A DNA stretch of 64,000 nucleotides, taken from Chachezhania sediminis. Lineage in GTDB: Bacteria; Pseudomonadota; Alphaproteobacteria; Rhodobacterales; Rhodobacteraceae. Of this stretch, positions 56,429 to 64,000 are shown piece after piece. The DNA is taken from NCBI RefSeq assembly GCF_009765275.1, contig NZ_VOPH01000005.1, positions 124,001-188,000 of the forward strand, written 5' to 3'. The notes beneath the pieces were generated by a model. That model was given only the letters and a program-made list of their open reading frames with translations, did not search any database and had not been told where the DNA came from. The translations under genes and the position numbers were made by a program. Position 1 is the first letter of the stretch. Each line of letters starts with the position of its first letter.

Positions 56429-57055
56429 ATGCCCTGGGATCGCAATCAGATGGCCGCTCGGGCGGCGCAGGAACTAGAAGACGGGATGTACGTGAACCTT
56501 GGCATCGGTATTCCGACGCTGGTGTCGAACTACATTCCCGACGGCATCGATGTGATGCTGCAATCGGAAAACGGCATGCTGGGCATGGGCCCCTTCCCCA
56601 TCGAGGGCGAAGAGGATCCGGACCTGATCAATGCCGGCAAGCAGACGATCACCGAACTGCCGATGACGTCCTTTTTCGACAGCGCCATGTCCTTCGGAAT
56701 GATCCGTGGCGGCAAGATCGCCATGGCGATCCTGGGCGCGATGGAAGTGTCCGAAGAAGGCGACCTGGCGAACTGGATGATTCCCGGCAAGCTGGTCAAG
56801 GGCATGGGCGGCGCCATGGACCTGGTCGCGGGCGTGGGCCGCGTGATCGTTGTCATGGACCATGCCAACAAAGCCGGCGAATCCAAGGTCCTGAAGGAAT
56901 GCACCCTGCCGCTGACCGGCAAGGGGGTGGTCGATATGATCATCACCAACCTGGGCGTCTTCGACGTTGTCGAAGGCGGGCTGAAGGTCAAGGAACTGGC
57001 CCCCGACGTGACCATGGAAGAGGTCGAGAAACTGACCGAGGCCACCCTGGTCTGA
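56429..57055 (+). CDS. scoB: Succinyl-CoA:3-ketoacid CoA-transferase, subunit B
   Basis: 208 residues. The active glutamate is Glu47 in the [10 protein letters not shown] motif, which forms a thioester with Co[19 protein letters not shown] precedes it (in parts), and [12 protein letters not shown] is the ScoB-type C-terminal mark. AAGGAG lies 8 bases before the ATG. It partners ScoA as an alpha-beta heterodimer. Confidence 0.95.
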   Translation: MPWDRNQMAARAAQELEDGMYVNLGIGIPTLVSNYIPDGIDVMLQSENGMLGMGPFPIEGEEDPDLINAGKQTITELPMTSFFDSAMSFGMIRGGKIAMAILGAMEVSEEGDLANWMIPGKLVKGMGGAMDLVAGVGRVIVVMDHANKAGESKVLKECTLPLTGKGVVDMIITNLGVFDVVEGGLKVKELAPDVTMEEVEKLTEATLV

Positions 57056-57064
57056 CCTGATTTC

Positions 57065-57093
57065 ACCGTCGCCCGCGATCTGCGGGCGACGGT
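57065..57093 (+). terminator. Terminator-like hairpin after scoB
   Basis: A perfect 12-bp stem ACCGTCGCCCGC/GCGGGCGACGGT with a 5-nt loop, 10 bases after the scoB stop. Only CTT follows, so the U-tract is weak. Confidence 0.6.
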
Positions 57094-57323
57094 CTTGGCG
57101 CCCGCCTTGCCCGGGCGCAGGCCTGCGGGCCTGATCCCGCCTTCCCCCGGAATTGCCGCAAATCCTCTGCACTGCGCCGGCCGCGCGGCACAGTCCTTCA
57201 CGATTCCTGCCCCACTGCTGCCCCAATCCGGGTGTCTAACGACACTGCGGCAGCCTGCGTGCCCCAAGAAGCGGCCCCGCTGCCCGGAAACCAAGGCAGG
57301 CTTGATCCGTTGGAGGGACAGAC

Positions 57324-57533
57324 ATGCGCAAATTCCTGGAAACGTTCCTGAAGGACGAAAACGGCGTCGTCGCCATCGACTGGGTCATCCTGACCGCGGC
57401 AGTCGTGGCGCTGGCCGGTGCGGCCTATACCTCGATCGACGGCGGGTTGTCGGCGATGGGCAGCGAAATCGAAACCGAAATCGGCAGCAGCCTGTATTCC
57501 GGCCAAGGCGGGCATACCGGCGGTGGCAGCTGA
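57324..57533 (+). CDS. Flp-type (type IVb) pilin-like protein
   Basis: 69 residues. A prepilin-type leader (MRKFLETFLKDENG, likely cleavage after Gly14) leads into a hydrophobic helix (VVAIDWVILTAAVVALAG). Position +5 is Asp where Flp pilins have Glu, and +6 is Trp. The C-terminus is glycine-rich (GQGGHTGGGS). It is longer at the polar end than minimal Flp pilins. TGGAGGG precedes the ATG. No tad assembly genes are adjacent, so it is an orphan or uses a tad locus elsewhere; pseudopilin is an alternative. Confidence 0.75.
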   Translation: MRKFLETFLKDENGVVAIDWVILTAAVVALAGAAYTSIDGGLSAMGSEIETEIGSSLYSGQGGHTGGGS

Positions 57534-58025
57534 CCGGTGACACATCGCGTTTCACCCGATGCCATTTCAATGGAAATGCCGTCAAGCGCAACGCGGTGCG
57601 AAACAATCCAAGGACGTCATTGCGGACTGCCCGGCAGGCACGGCAAGCACGGATGCAGCCACCCGCCATGGCGCAAAAGGGCCCAAAGTCCCGCCGCCGG
57701 CCGGCGTTCAAAACATCTTTGGGTTGCTATTTCACTTGTTGACCAAATCGAATTGAATGGCGCTTCAATCGCCACTTCTATCCCTGTGGCAAATTGGAGA
57801 TCCTTATGCGGCTTCGACGTGGAAAGCACCAGAATGCACGACTTTCCGAAAATCCTCGTTAAAATGTCCAGACAAGGAGGATGCGTGCAATCCTGGCAGC
57901 TTGGTACACTTTATGTGCGATAAATCGACAGGTTCAGACATTTTCGACGACGGTTTCCGCCCCGCAACGCCGCGGCGTGAAACAGGTGCGAAGTCATACG
58001 GCTGCCGGAGCAGGGCATACGGAAG
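57534..58025. other. Geneless 492-bp region, AT-richer toward the middle
   Basis: The region between the pilin-like gene and the small dehydrogenase shows no supported gene. It is clearly poorer in GC at about 57700-57940 than the rest of the window. An inverted repeat CATTTC/GAAATG lies near 57561-57576. A frame beginning at 57881 directly after AAGGAGG was considered and rejected (spacing too short). It may contain a small RNA or promoter elements. Confidence 0.4.
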
Positions 58026-58826
58026 ATGATCGGATTGGCAGGATGTGGACGGATGGGGGCGCCCATGCTGCGCGCGCTGCGCGCCATGGGCCTTGCCGCG
58101 ACCGGCTTCGACGTCCGCCCGGCCGCCGATTTCGGCGACATGCGCCTGATCGTGACCAATGATGCGCCCGGCTTTGCCGCAGGGATCGAAACGCTGATCA
58201 CCGTGGTCCGCGACATCCCCCAGACCGAGGATGTGCTCTTCGGCCCCCAAAGCTTTGCCTTTGCGCCCCGGCTGGAACGGATCGTCATCTGCTCCACCCT
58301 CTCGCCCGCTTATGTGACCGGGCTGCGGCCGCGGATTCCGGCCCATGTCGCGCTGATCGATGCGCCCATGTCCGGCGCCCAGGTCGCGGCCGAAGAACGT
58401 CGGCTGACCTTCATGGTCGGCGGCAGCGAAGCCGACATCGACGACACGATGCCCCTGCTGCTGGCCATGGGTCGCCGCGTGCACCGGATGGGTGGCTATG
58501 GTGCTGGCATGCAGGCCAAGGTGCTGAACAACCTGCTGGCGGCCTCCAACACCGCCATGACGCGGCTGGTGCTGGACTGGGCCGATGTGGGCGGGGTCGA
58601 CCGTCACCGGCTGCTGTCGCTGATCGACAATGCCTCTGGCCAGAACTGGTTCGCCTCCGGGTTCGAGCAGATCGAATTCGCCCGGGACGGCTATGCCCCC
58701 GACAACATGATCGGGATCCTGGTCAAGGATATCGACAGCGCACTGGATGCTGCGCCTGCCGGGGCGGATACCAGCCTGCCCGAGGCCATCCGCGCGCTGC
58801 TTCTGCACCTGCCGAAGATGGACTAG
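58026..58826 (+). CDS. NAD(P)-dependent dehydrogenase of the 3-hydroxyisobutyrate dehydrogenase family
   Basis: 266 residues, a beta-hydroxyacid dehydrogenase. The N-terminal Rossmann motif is GLAGCGRMGAP at 3-13. DAPMSGAQVAAEE is the conserved substrate-side motif, and the catalytic lysine lies in AKVLNNLL (GAGMQAKVLNNLLAA in parts). Substrate candidates are 3-hydroxyisobutyrate, tartronate semialdehyde or 6-phosphogluconate-like acids; I cannot choose. It lies 27 bp upstream of the helicase gene. The chain is slightly short for the family. Confidence 0.85.
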   Translation: MIGLAGCGRMGAPMLRALRAMGLAATGFDVRPAADFGDMRLIVTNDAPGFAAGIETLITVVRDIPQTEDVLFGPQSFAFAPRLERIVICSTLSPAYVTGLRPRIPAHVALIDAPMSGAQVAAEERRLTFMVGGSEADIDDTMPLLLAMGRRVHRMGGYGAGMQAKVLNNLLAASNTAMTRLVLDWADVGGVDRHRLLSLIDNASGQNWFASGFEQIEFARDGYAPDNMIGILVKDIDSALDAAPAGADTSLPEAIRALLLHLPKMD

Positions 58827-58853
58827 CGTGCCTCGCGGGACTAGCTCTGTGCC

Positions 58854-61268
58854 ATGGCGCAGCTTCCCTCTTCGATCACCGACTGGTTCACATCCCGCGG
58901 CTGGGCGATCCATCCGCACCAGCAGGCCATGTTCGACCAGGCCGGCGCCCCCGCCACCCTGCTGATCGCCCCCACGGGCGGCGGCAAGACCATGGCGGGC
59001 TTCCTGCCCACGCTGGCGGAACTGGCCGTGGACCCGCGGCCCGGCCTTCATACGCTCTACGTCTCGCCCCTGAAGGCGCTGGCCGCCGACATCAAGCGCA
59101 ACCTGCGCACCCCGGTGGCGGAGATCGGCCTGCCGATCCGCATCGACGACCGGACCGGCGACACAACGGCGACCCGCAAGAAGGCCCAGCGGGCCGACCC
59201 GCCACATATCCTGCTGACGACGCCGGAAAGCCTGGCGCTGCTGACCTCTTACGAAGACGCGGCGCGCACCTTCGCCGGCCTGCAACGCATCGTGGTGGAC
59301 GAAATCCACGCGCTGGCCGAATCGAAGCGGGGCGACCAATTGATGCTGGCGCTGGCGCGGCTGCAGACGCTCTGCCCCGGCCTGCGGCGCGTGGGCCTGT
59401 CCGCCACGGTCGAAGACCCGTTGGCCATCGCCCGTCTTCTGGCGCGCCACCCGGATCCTTGCACGATCCTGACCGCCGATCCCGGCCCCGCCCCCGACAT
59501 CACGATGCTTGCCACGAAGGAACGTCCGCCCTGGTCCGGCGGCGGGGCTGCCTATTCCATCCCGGCCGTGCTGGACCTGGTGAAACAGCACCGCATCACC
59601 CTGATCTTCCACAATACACGCGCGCAGGCGGAAATCTTCTTTCACAACCTGTGGCTTGCCAATGACGAAGGCCTGCCCATCGGCATCCACCATGGGTCCC
59701 TGGACCGCCAGCAACGCGAAAGGGTCGAGGCCGCGATGGTCCGCGGCGACCTGCGGGCCGTGGTCTGCACCGGGTCGCTGGACCTGGGGATAGACTGGGG
59801 CGACGTCGATCTGGTGATCCAGATCGGGGCGCCCAAGAACGTGAAGCGACTGGTCCAGCGGATCGGCCGCGCCAACCACCGCTACAACGCACCGTCGAAG
59901 GCCGTGCTGGTCCCCGCCAACCGGTTCGAGGTGGTGGAATGCGTGGCAGCCCTGGAAGCCGCACAGGCCAATGATCTGGACGGCGATCCCCGTGGGCCCG
60001 GGCCGCTGGACGTCCTGTGCCAGCATATCCTGATCGCCGCCTGTTCCGGCCCTTTCGACGCGGGCGAACTGTTCCGGGAAATGGCCTCGGCCGGTCCCTA
60101 TGCCGGGCTGTCCCGCGCGGCTTTCGACGATTGCCTCGATTTCTGCGCAACCGGCGGCTATGCGCTGCGGGCCTATGACCGCTACCAGCGCCTGATGCAG
60201 GGCGCCGACGGCCGGTGGCACCTGCGCGACCCGCGCGCGGCGCAGCGGATCCGCATGAACATCGGCACGATCCAGGACACCGACACGCTGAAGGTCCGGC
60301 TGAAGCGCGACCGCGGCGCCAAGCCCCTGGGCGAGATCGAGGAAAGCTTTGCCGCCTCCCTCACCCCCGGCGACACCTTCCTGATCGGCGGAGAGATCGT
60401 GCGTTACGAGGGCCTGCGCGAAATGACGGTCGAGGTCACACGGAACGCCGCCCGCAAGCCCAAGATCGCGACCTTCATGGGGTCGAAGTTCTCGACCTCG
60501 ACCCAGCTCAGCACCCGGATCCTGGACATGTTCGCCACGCGGGACTGGTCGGCCCTGCCGGGCCACACGGCCGAATGGCTGGACCTGCAGGCAGAGGTCT
60601 CGCGCCTGCCGGAAAGGGACAGCCTGCTTGTCGAAAGCTTTCCCCATGACGGGCAGGAATACATCTGCATCTACGGGTTCGCCGGGCGCAACGCGATGCA
60701 GACGCTGGGCCTTCTGGTCACCAAGCGGCTGGAGGAGACAGGCCACAGCCCACTGGGCTTCGTCGCCACCGACTATGCCGTTCTGATCTGGGGGCTGGAC
60801 CCGGTGCACGATGTCGAACCGCTGTTCGACCGGCAGGCGCTGCGCCAGGGACGCGACGACTGGCTGGCGGGCAACATGATGATGAAGAAGACCTTCCGCG
60901 CCTCGGCCACCATCGCCGGCCTGATCGAACGCAACACGCCCACGGCCCGGAAGACCGGGCGGCAGGCTTCGTTTTCAACCGACATCCTGTACGACACGCT
61001 GCGCAAGTACGATCCCGACCACCTGATCCTGCGGATCACCCGGACCGAGGCCCTGCGCGGCCTCGTGGATTTCGGCCGGATCGAGGAGATGCTGGACCGG
61101 ATCGGAGACCGGATCGAACTGCGACGGTTGGAACGGGTTACGCCCCTGGCCGCACCCCTGTTCCTGGAGGTCGGCAAGGTCCCTGTGAAGGGCAGCGCCG
61201 AGGAGCGCCTGCTGAGGGAAGAGGCAGAACTGCTGATGCAGACCTCCGGTCTTGCGGATCTGACCTGA
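58854..61268 (+). CDS. Ligase-associated DNA damage response DEXH-box helicase
   Basis: 804 residues, Lhr-type superfamily 2 helicase. Motif I APTGGGKT is at 39-46, motif II DEIH at 149-152, with SATVED (motif III) and QRIGRANHRYN (motif VI). The C-terminal Lhr winged-helix/oligomer parts end near VGKVPVKGSAEERLL. Such helicases are found beside an ATP-dependent DNA ligase, a nuclease and the PdeM phosphoesterase in a DNA repair set; here the phosphoesterase is present 41 bp downstream, but ligase and exonuclease genes are not in the window. Confidence 0.92.
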   Translation: MAQLPSSITDWFTSRGWAIHPHQQAMFDQAGAPATLLIAPTGGGKTMAGFLPTLAELAVDPRPGLHTLYVSPLKALAADIKRNLRTPVAEIGLPIRIDDRTGDTTATRKKAQRADPPHILLTTPESLALLTSYEDAARTFAGLQRIVVDEIHALAESKRGDQLMLALARLQTLCPGLRRVGLSATVEDPLAIARLLARHPDPCTILTADPGPAPDITMLATKERPPWSGGGAAYSIPAVLDLVKQHRITLIFHNTRAQAEIFFHNLWLANDEGLPIGIHHGSLDRQQRERVEAAMVRGDLRAVVCTGSLDLGIDWGDVDLVIQIGAPKNVKRLVQRIGRANHRYNAPSKAVLVPANRFEVVECVAALEAAQANDLDGDPRGPGPLDVLCQHILIAACSGPFDAGELFREMASAGPYAGLSRAAFDDCLDFCATGGYALRAYDRYQRLMQGADGRWHLRDPRAAQRIRMNIGTIQDTDTLKVRLKRDRGAKPLGEIEESFAASLTPGDTFLIGGEIVRYEGLREMTVEVTRNAARKPKIATFMGSKFSTSTQLSTRILDMFATRDWSALPGHTAEWLDLQAEVSRLPERDSLLVESFPHDGQEYICIYGFAGRNAMQTLGLLVTKRLEETGHSPLGFVATDYAVLIWGLDPVHDVEPLFDRQALRQGRDDWLAGNMMMKKTFRASATIAGLIERNTPTARKTGRQASFSTDILYDTLRKYDPDHLILRITRTEALRGLVDFGRIEEMLDRIGDRIELRRLERVTPLAAPLFLEVGKVPVKGSAEERLLREEAELLMQTSGLADLT

Positions 61269-61309
61269 GGGGGCTTGCCTGTCCCTGCCACTTGCGCGAA
61301 GAACGGACC

Positions 61310-61996
61310 ATGAACACGATGACGGCCGATCCTTCCATCCATGCCTTCACCCTTGCCGGCGCGCAGCTGATGGCCATGGGGTCCGGCGCGCTCTGGTGGC
61401 CGGATCAGGCGCTGCTCTGCGTGTCGGACCTGCATTTCGGCAAGTCCGAACGGATGGCCCGCCGAAGCGGCGCGACCCTGCCGCCCTACGAAACTCGGGA
61501 CACGCTGGCCCGGCTGGCCGACGATCTGGAAAGGACGTCGCCCCGCCACGTGATCTGCCTGGGCGACAGTTTCGACGACCTTGCCGCGGCCGAGGCCCTG
61601 CCGGAGGCAGAGCGCCTGTGGCTCTCCACCCTGCAGGCCGGACGCGACTGGACCTGGATCGAAGGCAACCACGACGCCGGCCCCATCGATCTGGGCGGTA
61701 CCCATCGGGCGCAGGTGGTGCTGGGCCCCCTCACCTTCCGCCACATCGCCGAAGCCGGGGCATCGGGCGAAATCTCCGGCCATTACCATCCAAAGGCCAG
61801 GGTCCGCACCCGCGGCGGCAGCATCCGCCGCCCCGCCTTCCTGGTGGACCGCCAGCGCCTGATCCTGCCGGCCTACGGTACCTATACAGGCGGGCTGGAT
61901 ACCGGGTCCGAACCCCTGTCGGGTCTCATGCAACCCGGCGCCATCGCGATCCTGACAGGCCCCCGGCCGGCGGCCGTCCCGATGCCGCGCGGCTGA
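61310..61996 (+). CDS. pdeM: Ligase-associated DNA damage response endonuclease PdeM
   Basis: 228 residues, calcineurin-like metallophosphoesterase. Metal motifs are DLHFGK (Asp40, His42), GDSFDD, GNHDAG and GEISGHYHPKA. PdeM acts with the preceding helicase in repair of DNA damage. The start at 61310 is an ATG; a TTG at 61292 is in frame but less likely. The pair forms an operon with the helicase. Confidence 0.92.
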   Translation: MNTMTADPSIHAFTLAGAQLMAMGSGALWWPDQALLCVSDLHFGKSERMARRSGATLPPYETRDTLARLADDLERTSPRHVICLGDSFDDLAAAEALPEAERLWLSTLQAGRDWTWIEGNHDAGPIDLGGTHRAQVVLGPLTFRHIAEAGASGEISGHYHPKARVRTRGGSIRRPAFLVDRQRLILPAYGTYTGGLDTGSEPLSGLMQPGAIAILTGPRPAAVPMPRG

Positions 61997-62005
61997 ATTC
62001 CACCT

Positions 62006-62032
62006 CGTAGGGTGCGTGGTTCCCCACGCACC
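62006..62032. repeat. Extragenic palindromic repeat, copy 1
   Basis: CGTAG followed by a 9-bp palindrome GGTGCGTGG/CCACGCACC with loop TTCC. It is repeated at 62162-62187 with one stem base fewer. It lies just downstream of pdeM. Confidence 0.75.
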
Positions 62033-62055
62033 ATTGCCCGACCCTCCCGCGGGGA

Positions 62056-62070
62056 GGTCGCAAAGCGACC
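62056..62070. repeat. Hairpin GGTCGC-AAA-GCGACC
   Basis: A perfect 6-bp stem with AAA loop, between the two copies of the longer palindrome. It is flanked by C- and G-rich runs. Confidence 0.6.
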
Positions 62071-62108
62071 GCCCCCCACCATCAATCGGCGGGGGCGGGC
62101 CGGCCTCT

Positions 62109-62127
62109 GCCCGGCGTACCGCCGGGC
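62109..62127. repeat. Hairpin GCCCGGCG-TAC-CGCCGGGC
   Basis: A perfect 8-bp stem with TAC loop, third of the palindromes in the pdeM/folD gap. Confidence 0.65.
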
Positions 62128-62161
62128 GAAACGCCGCAAGCGCACAGCAAGAGCGACATCC

Positions 62162-62187
62162 CGTAGCGTGCGTGGTTCCCACGCACC
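62162..62187. repeat. Extragenic palindromic repeat, copy 2
   Basis: CGTAG followed by the palindrome GTGCGTGG/CCACGCAC with loop TTC, nearly identical to copy 1. It lies just beyond the folD stop, in the gap between convergent pdeM and folD. Confidence 0.75.
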
Positions 62188-62202
62188 GCTCCGTCCCCGG
62201 GA

Positions 62203-63105
62203 TCAGGCTGTCAGCCCCTCCGGTTCCGGCAGCCCGGCGATCCGGCAGCAGGCGGTGACAGTATTCGCCAGCAGGCAGGCAATGGTCAGCGGTCCGACCC
62301 CGCCCGGCACAGGCGTCATGGCCCCCGCGACCTCCTTCACCGAGTCGAAATCGACGTCGCCCACCAACCGGGTCTTCCCCTCGCCCCGTTCCGGCGCGGG
62401 GATACGGTTGATGCCCACGTCGATCACCGTGGCGCCCGGCTTGATCCAGTCGCCCGGCACCATCTTCGGCCGGCCGACGGCCGCCACGACGATATCCGCG
62501 CGGCGCACGACCTCGGCCAGGTCCCTGGTTCGCGAATGGGCGACGGTCACGGTACAGCTGTCCCGCAGCAAAAGCTGCGCCATTGGCTTGCCCACCAGGT
62601 TCGACCGGCCGATCACCACAGCATCGAGTCCCGACAGGTCCCCCAGCCGGTCCCGAAGCAGCATCAGGCAGCCCAGCGGCGTGCACGAGATCATGGCCCG
62701 CTGGCCGCTGGCCAGAAGGCCGGCATTGGTCACGCCCAGCCCGTCGACATCCTTGGCCGGATCGATCCGGGCGACGATATCGCGTTCCGACAGGTGGTCC
62801 GGTACCGGGAACTGCACCAGGATCCCGTGGACCTCCGGATCGGCGTTCAGCTTGTCGATAAGGGCATAGAGCTCGGCCTCCGGCACGTCGGCCGGCAGCT
62901 TGTGCTCGAAGCTGGCCATGCCGGCCTCGACGGTGGCAATGCCCTTGTTGCGGACATAGACTTGGCTGGCCGGGTCCTCGCCCACCAGCACCACGGCCAG
63001 ACCGGGCGTCAGCCCGTGGTCGCCCTGAAGCCGGCCGACCTCGCGGGCCACCTGTTCGCGGATCCGGGCCCCGAAGGCCTTGCCGTCAATGATCTCTGCA
63101 ACCAT
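62203..63105 (-). CDS. folD: Bifunctional methylenetetrahydrofolate dehydrogenase/methenyltetrahydrofolate cyclohydrolase
   Basis: 300 residues. The catalytic Tyr50 and Lys54 (YVRNK) and the DVDGL motif around Asp121 are present, with GRSNLVGKP and a C-terminal [13 protein letters not shown] signature. FolD interconverts 5,10-methylene- and 10-formyl-tetrahydrofolate, so it links glyA (left end) with fhs (right end). Expression from the minus strand follows 126 bp after the fhs stop, possibly as one operon. Confidence 0.96.
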   Translation of the reverse strand: MVAEIIDGKAFGARIREQVAREVGRLQGDHGLTPGLAVVLVGEDPASQVYVRNKGIATVEAGMASFEHKLPADVPEAELYALIDKLNADPEVHGILVQFPVPDHLSERDIVARIDPAKDVDGLGVTNAGLLASGQRAMISCTPLGCLMLLRDRLGDLSGLDAVVIGRSNLVGKPMAQLLLRDSCTVTVAHSRTRDLAEVVRRADIVVAAVGRPKMVPGDWIKPGATVIDVGINRIPAPERGEGKTRLVGDVDFDSVKEVAGAMTPVPGGVGPLTIACLLANTVTACCRIAGLPEPEGLTA

Positions 63106-63231
63106 TCCCGTTCTCCATTGCTCGTCCGACCGGCCGCACCTTGCGCGACGCCGCCCCGCAGGGGCTGCGAGCGGGGCGGGCGGGGCTCGATGCCCCGGCC
63201 GGCCCGCGCCCCCTGGCGCCTGCCCTGCCGG

Positions 63232-64000
63232 TCAGAACAGACCTTCCACCTGACCGGCCGCATTCAGCCGGATCGATTCCGCAGCCGGCACCCGTGGCAG
63301 CCCCGGCATCGTCATGATCTCGCCGCAGATCGCCACCACGAATCCGGCGCCCGCGCTCAGCCGCACCTCGCGAACCGGCAACACGTGCCCTTCCGGCGCG
63401 CCGCGCAGGGTGGGATCGGCCGAGAAGGAATACTGCGTCTTCGCCATGCAGACCGGCAGCGCGCCATAGCCCTGCGCCTCCCAATCCGCAAGCTGCTTGC
63501 GGATCCTGGCATCCGCCACAACCTCGCCCGCGCGATAGATCTCGTGCGCGACGCATTCGATCTTTTCGAACAATCCCGTTTCATCCGGGTAAAGCGGTGC
63601 GAATTGCGACAGCCCCGCATCCGCGATCTGGGCCACGCGCGCCGCCAGCGCCTGCGCCCCCGCGCCGCCATCGGCCCAGTGCGTGCACAGGAAGGCCTCG
63701 GCACCCTGCCCGGCCGCGAAGGCCTTCACGGCCTCGATCTCAGCCCCGGTATCGCCACTGAAATGGTTGATCGCCACCACCACGGGCACGCCGAACTTCT
63801 TCAGGTTGGCGATGTGCCGGCCCAGGTTGGCGCAGCCCGCGGTGACCGCCGCCACATCCTCGGCCGCCAGTGCATCCTTGCCCACGCCACCATTCATCTT
63901 CAGCGCCCGGACCGTCGCCACCAGTACCACGCAATCCGGCGCCAGCCCCGCCTTGCGGCACTTGATGTTCATGAACTTCTCGGCGCCCAGATCGGCGCCG
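63232..64000 (-). CDS. fhs: Formate-tetrahydrofolate ligase, C-terminal part
   Basis: About 256 residues of the C-terminal part; the gene runs off the right edge. [15 protein letters not shown] at the edge is a conserved FTHFS segment, and [11 protein letters not shown]-like ([14 protein letters not shown]) and YAKTQYSFS (as MAKTQYSFS) follow. The end, [24 protein letters not shown] (in parts), is a standard C-terminus. It makes 10-formyl-THF from formate, ATP and THF. Next to folD in the typical arrangement. Confidence 0.95.
   Translation of the reverse strand, partial: GADLGAEKFMNIKCRKAGLAPDCVVLVATVRALKMNGGVGKDALAAEDVAAVTAGCANLGRHIANLKKFGVPVVVAINHFSGDTGAEIEAVKAFAAGQGAEAFLCTHWADGGAGAQALAARVAQIADAGLSQFAPLYPDETGLFEKIECVAHEIYRAGEVVADARIRKQLADWEAQGYGALPVCMAKTQYSFSADPTLRGAPEGHVLPVREVRLSAGAGFVVAICGEIMTMPGLPRVPAAESIRLNAAGQVEGLF

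Noticed and set aside
57881-58162. A plus-strand frame starting immediately after AAGGAGG
   Set aside because: The spacing between the purine run and the ATG is zero, and the frame overlaps the real dehydrogenase gene out of frame.
57804-60809. A 1001-codon minus-strand open frame
   Set aside because: It is antisense to the dehydrogenase and helicase genes and shows no domain.
62006-62187. CRISPR array
   Set aside because: Two near-identical palindromes separated by unrelated hairpins are not evenly spaced repeats with uniform spacers, and no cas genes are present.

Overview
This is a GC-rich, densely packed chromosomal segment of an alphaproteobacterium, most likely Rhodobacterales (Rhodobacteraceae-like). 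The evidence is the aa3-type cytochrome oxidase order ctaC-ctaB-small protein-ctaG-ctaE, a fused indolepyruvate:ferredoxin oxidoreductase, adjacent lysC and ptsP, the LdtR-like MarR regulator, SdhE, a ligase-associated helicase/PdeM pair, and the codon use. The genus cannot be fixed by eye. I see no rRNA, tRNA, CRISPR, prophage, transposase or plasmid functions; nearly everything is core metabolism and information processing.

Layout. 1-3.4 kb: 3' end of glyA, an alpha/beta hydrolase, a TPR-sulfotransferase and a small membrane protein. 3.9-8.8 kb: an Lrp/AsnC regulator divergent from a large 2-ketoacid:ferredoxin oxidoreductase, followed by a class IV aminotransferase, probably an amino-acid catabolic module. 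8.9-12.6 kb: LMW phosphatase, Sir2 deacylase, a PCu(A)C copper chaperone with a small cysteine-containing partner, rpmB and meaB. 12.7-19.9 kb: hrpB, gnd, MarR-type regulator, sdhE, an HTH regulator, an aspartate aminotransferase and a conserved unknown. 20.1-29.1 kb: MATE transporter, DUF2461, epoxide-hydrolase-like enzyme, parE, a lipoprotein, a DMT permease and a CLC antiporter. 29.1-36.6 kb: ptsP-lysC, an SDR/DUF1178 pair, a NUDIX hydrolase, EcsC-like protein, GNAT and flavin reductase. 36.7-38.5 kb: mtnP and apt (methylthioadenosine/adenine salvage) flanking a small ribbon-helix-helix protein. 38.7-41.7 kb: FAD-linked oxidase, secreted metallo-beta-lactamase-fold protein and RimJ-like acetyltransferase. 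41.7-48.6 kb: an M16 peptidase-thrC-SURF1 run and the cytochrome c oxidase genes. 48.9-57.1 kb: tldD, dprA, topA, an L,D-transpeptidase and scoAB. 57.3-64 kb: a Flp-type pilin, a small dehydrogenase, the DEXH helicase/PdeM DNA-damage pair, folD, and the 3' part of fhs.

Genes that work together include glyA, folD and fhs (one-carbon pool); mtnP and apt (MTA to adenine to AMP); ctaB/ctaG/SURF1 with ctaC/ctaE (heme and copper insertion into cytochrome oxidase; subunit I is not here); and the oxidoreductase with the neighbouring aminotransferase and Lrp regulator.

I do not find a clear undescribed system. The best leads are: a dispersed GC-rich hairpin repeat with a conserved tail, in two convergent intergenic gaps and one other gap; a cluster of four extragenic palindromes upstream of folD; an orphan Flp-type pilin next to a long AT-richer geneless stretch; the small copper-locus and ribbon-helix-helix proteins; and an uncertain ORF overlapping a lipoprotein gene.
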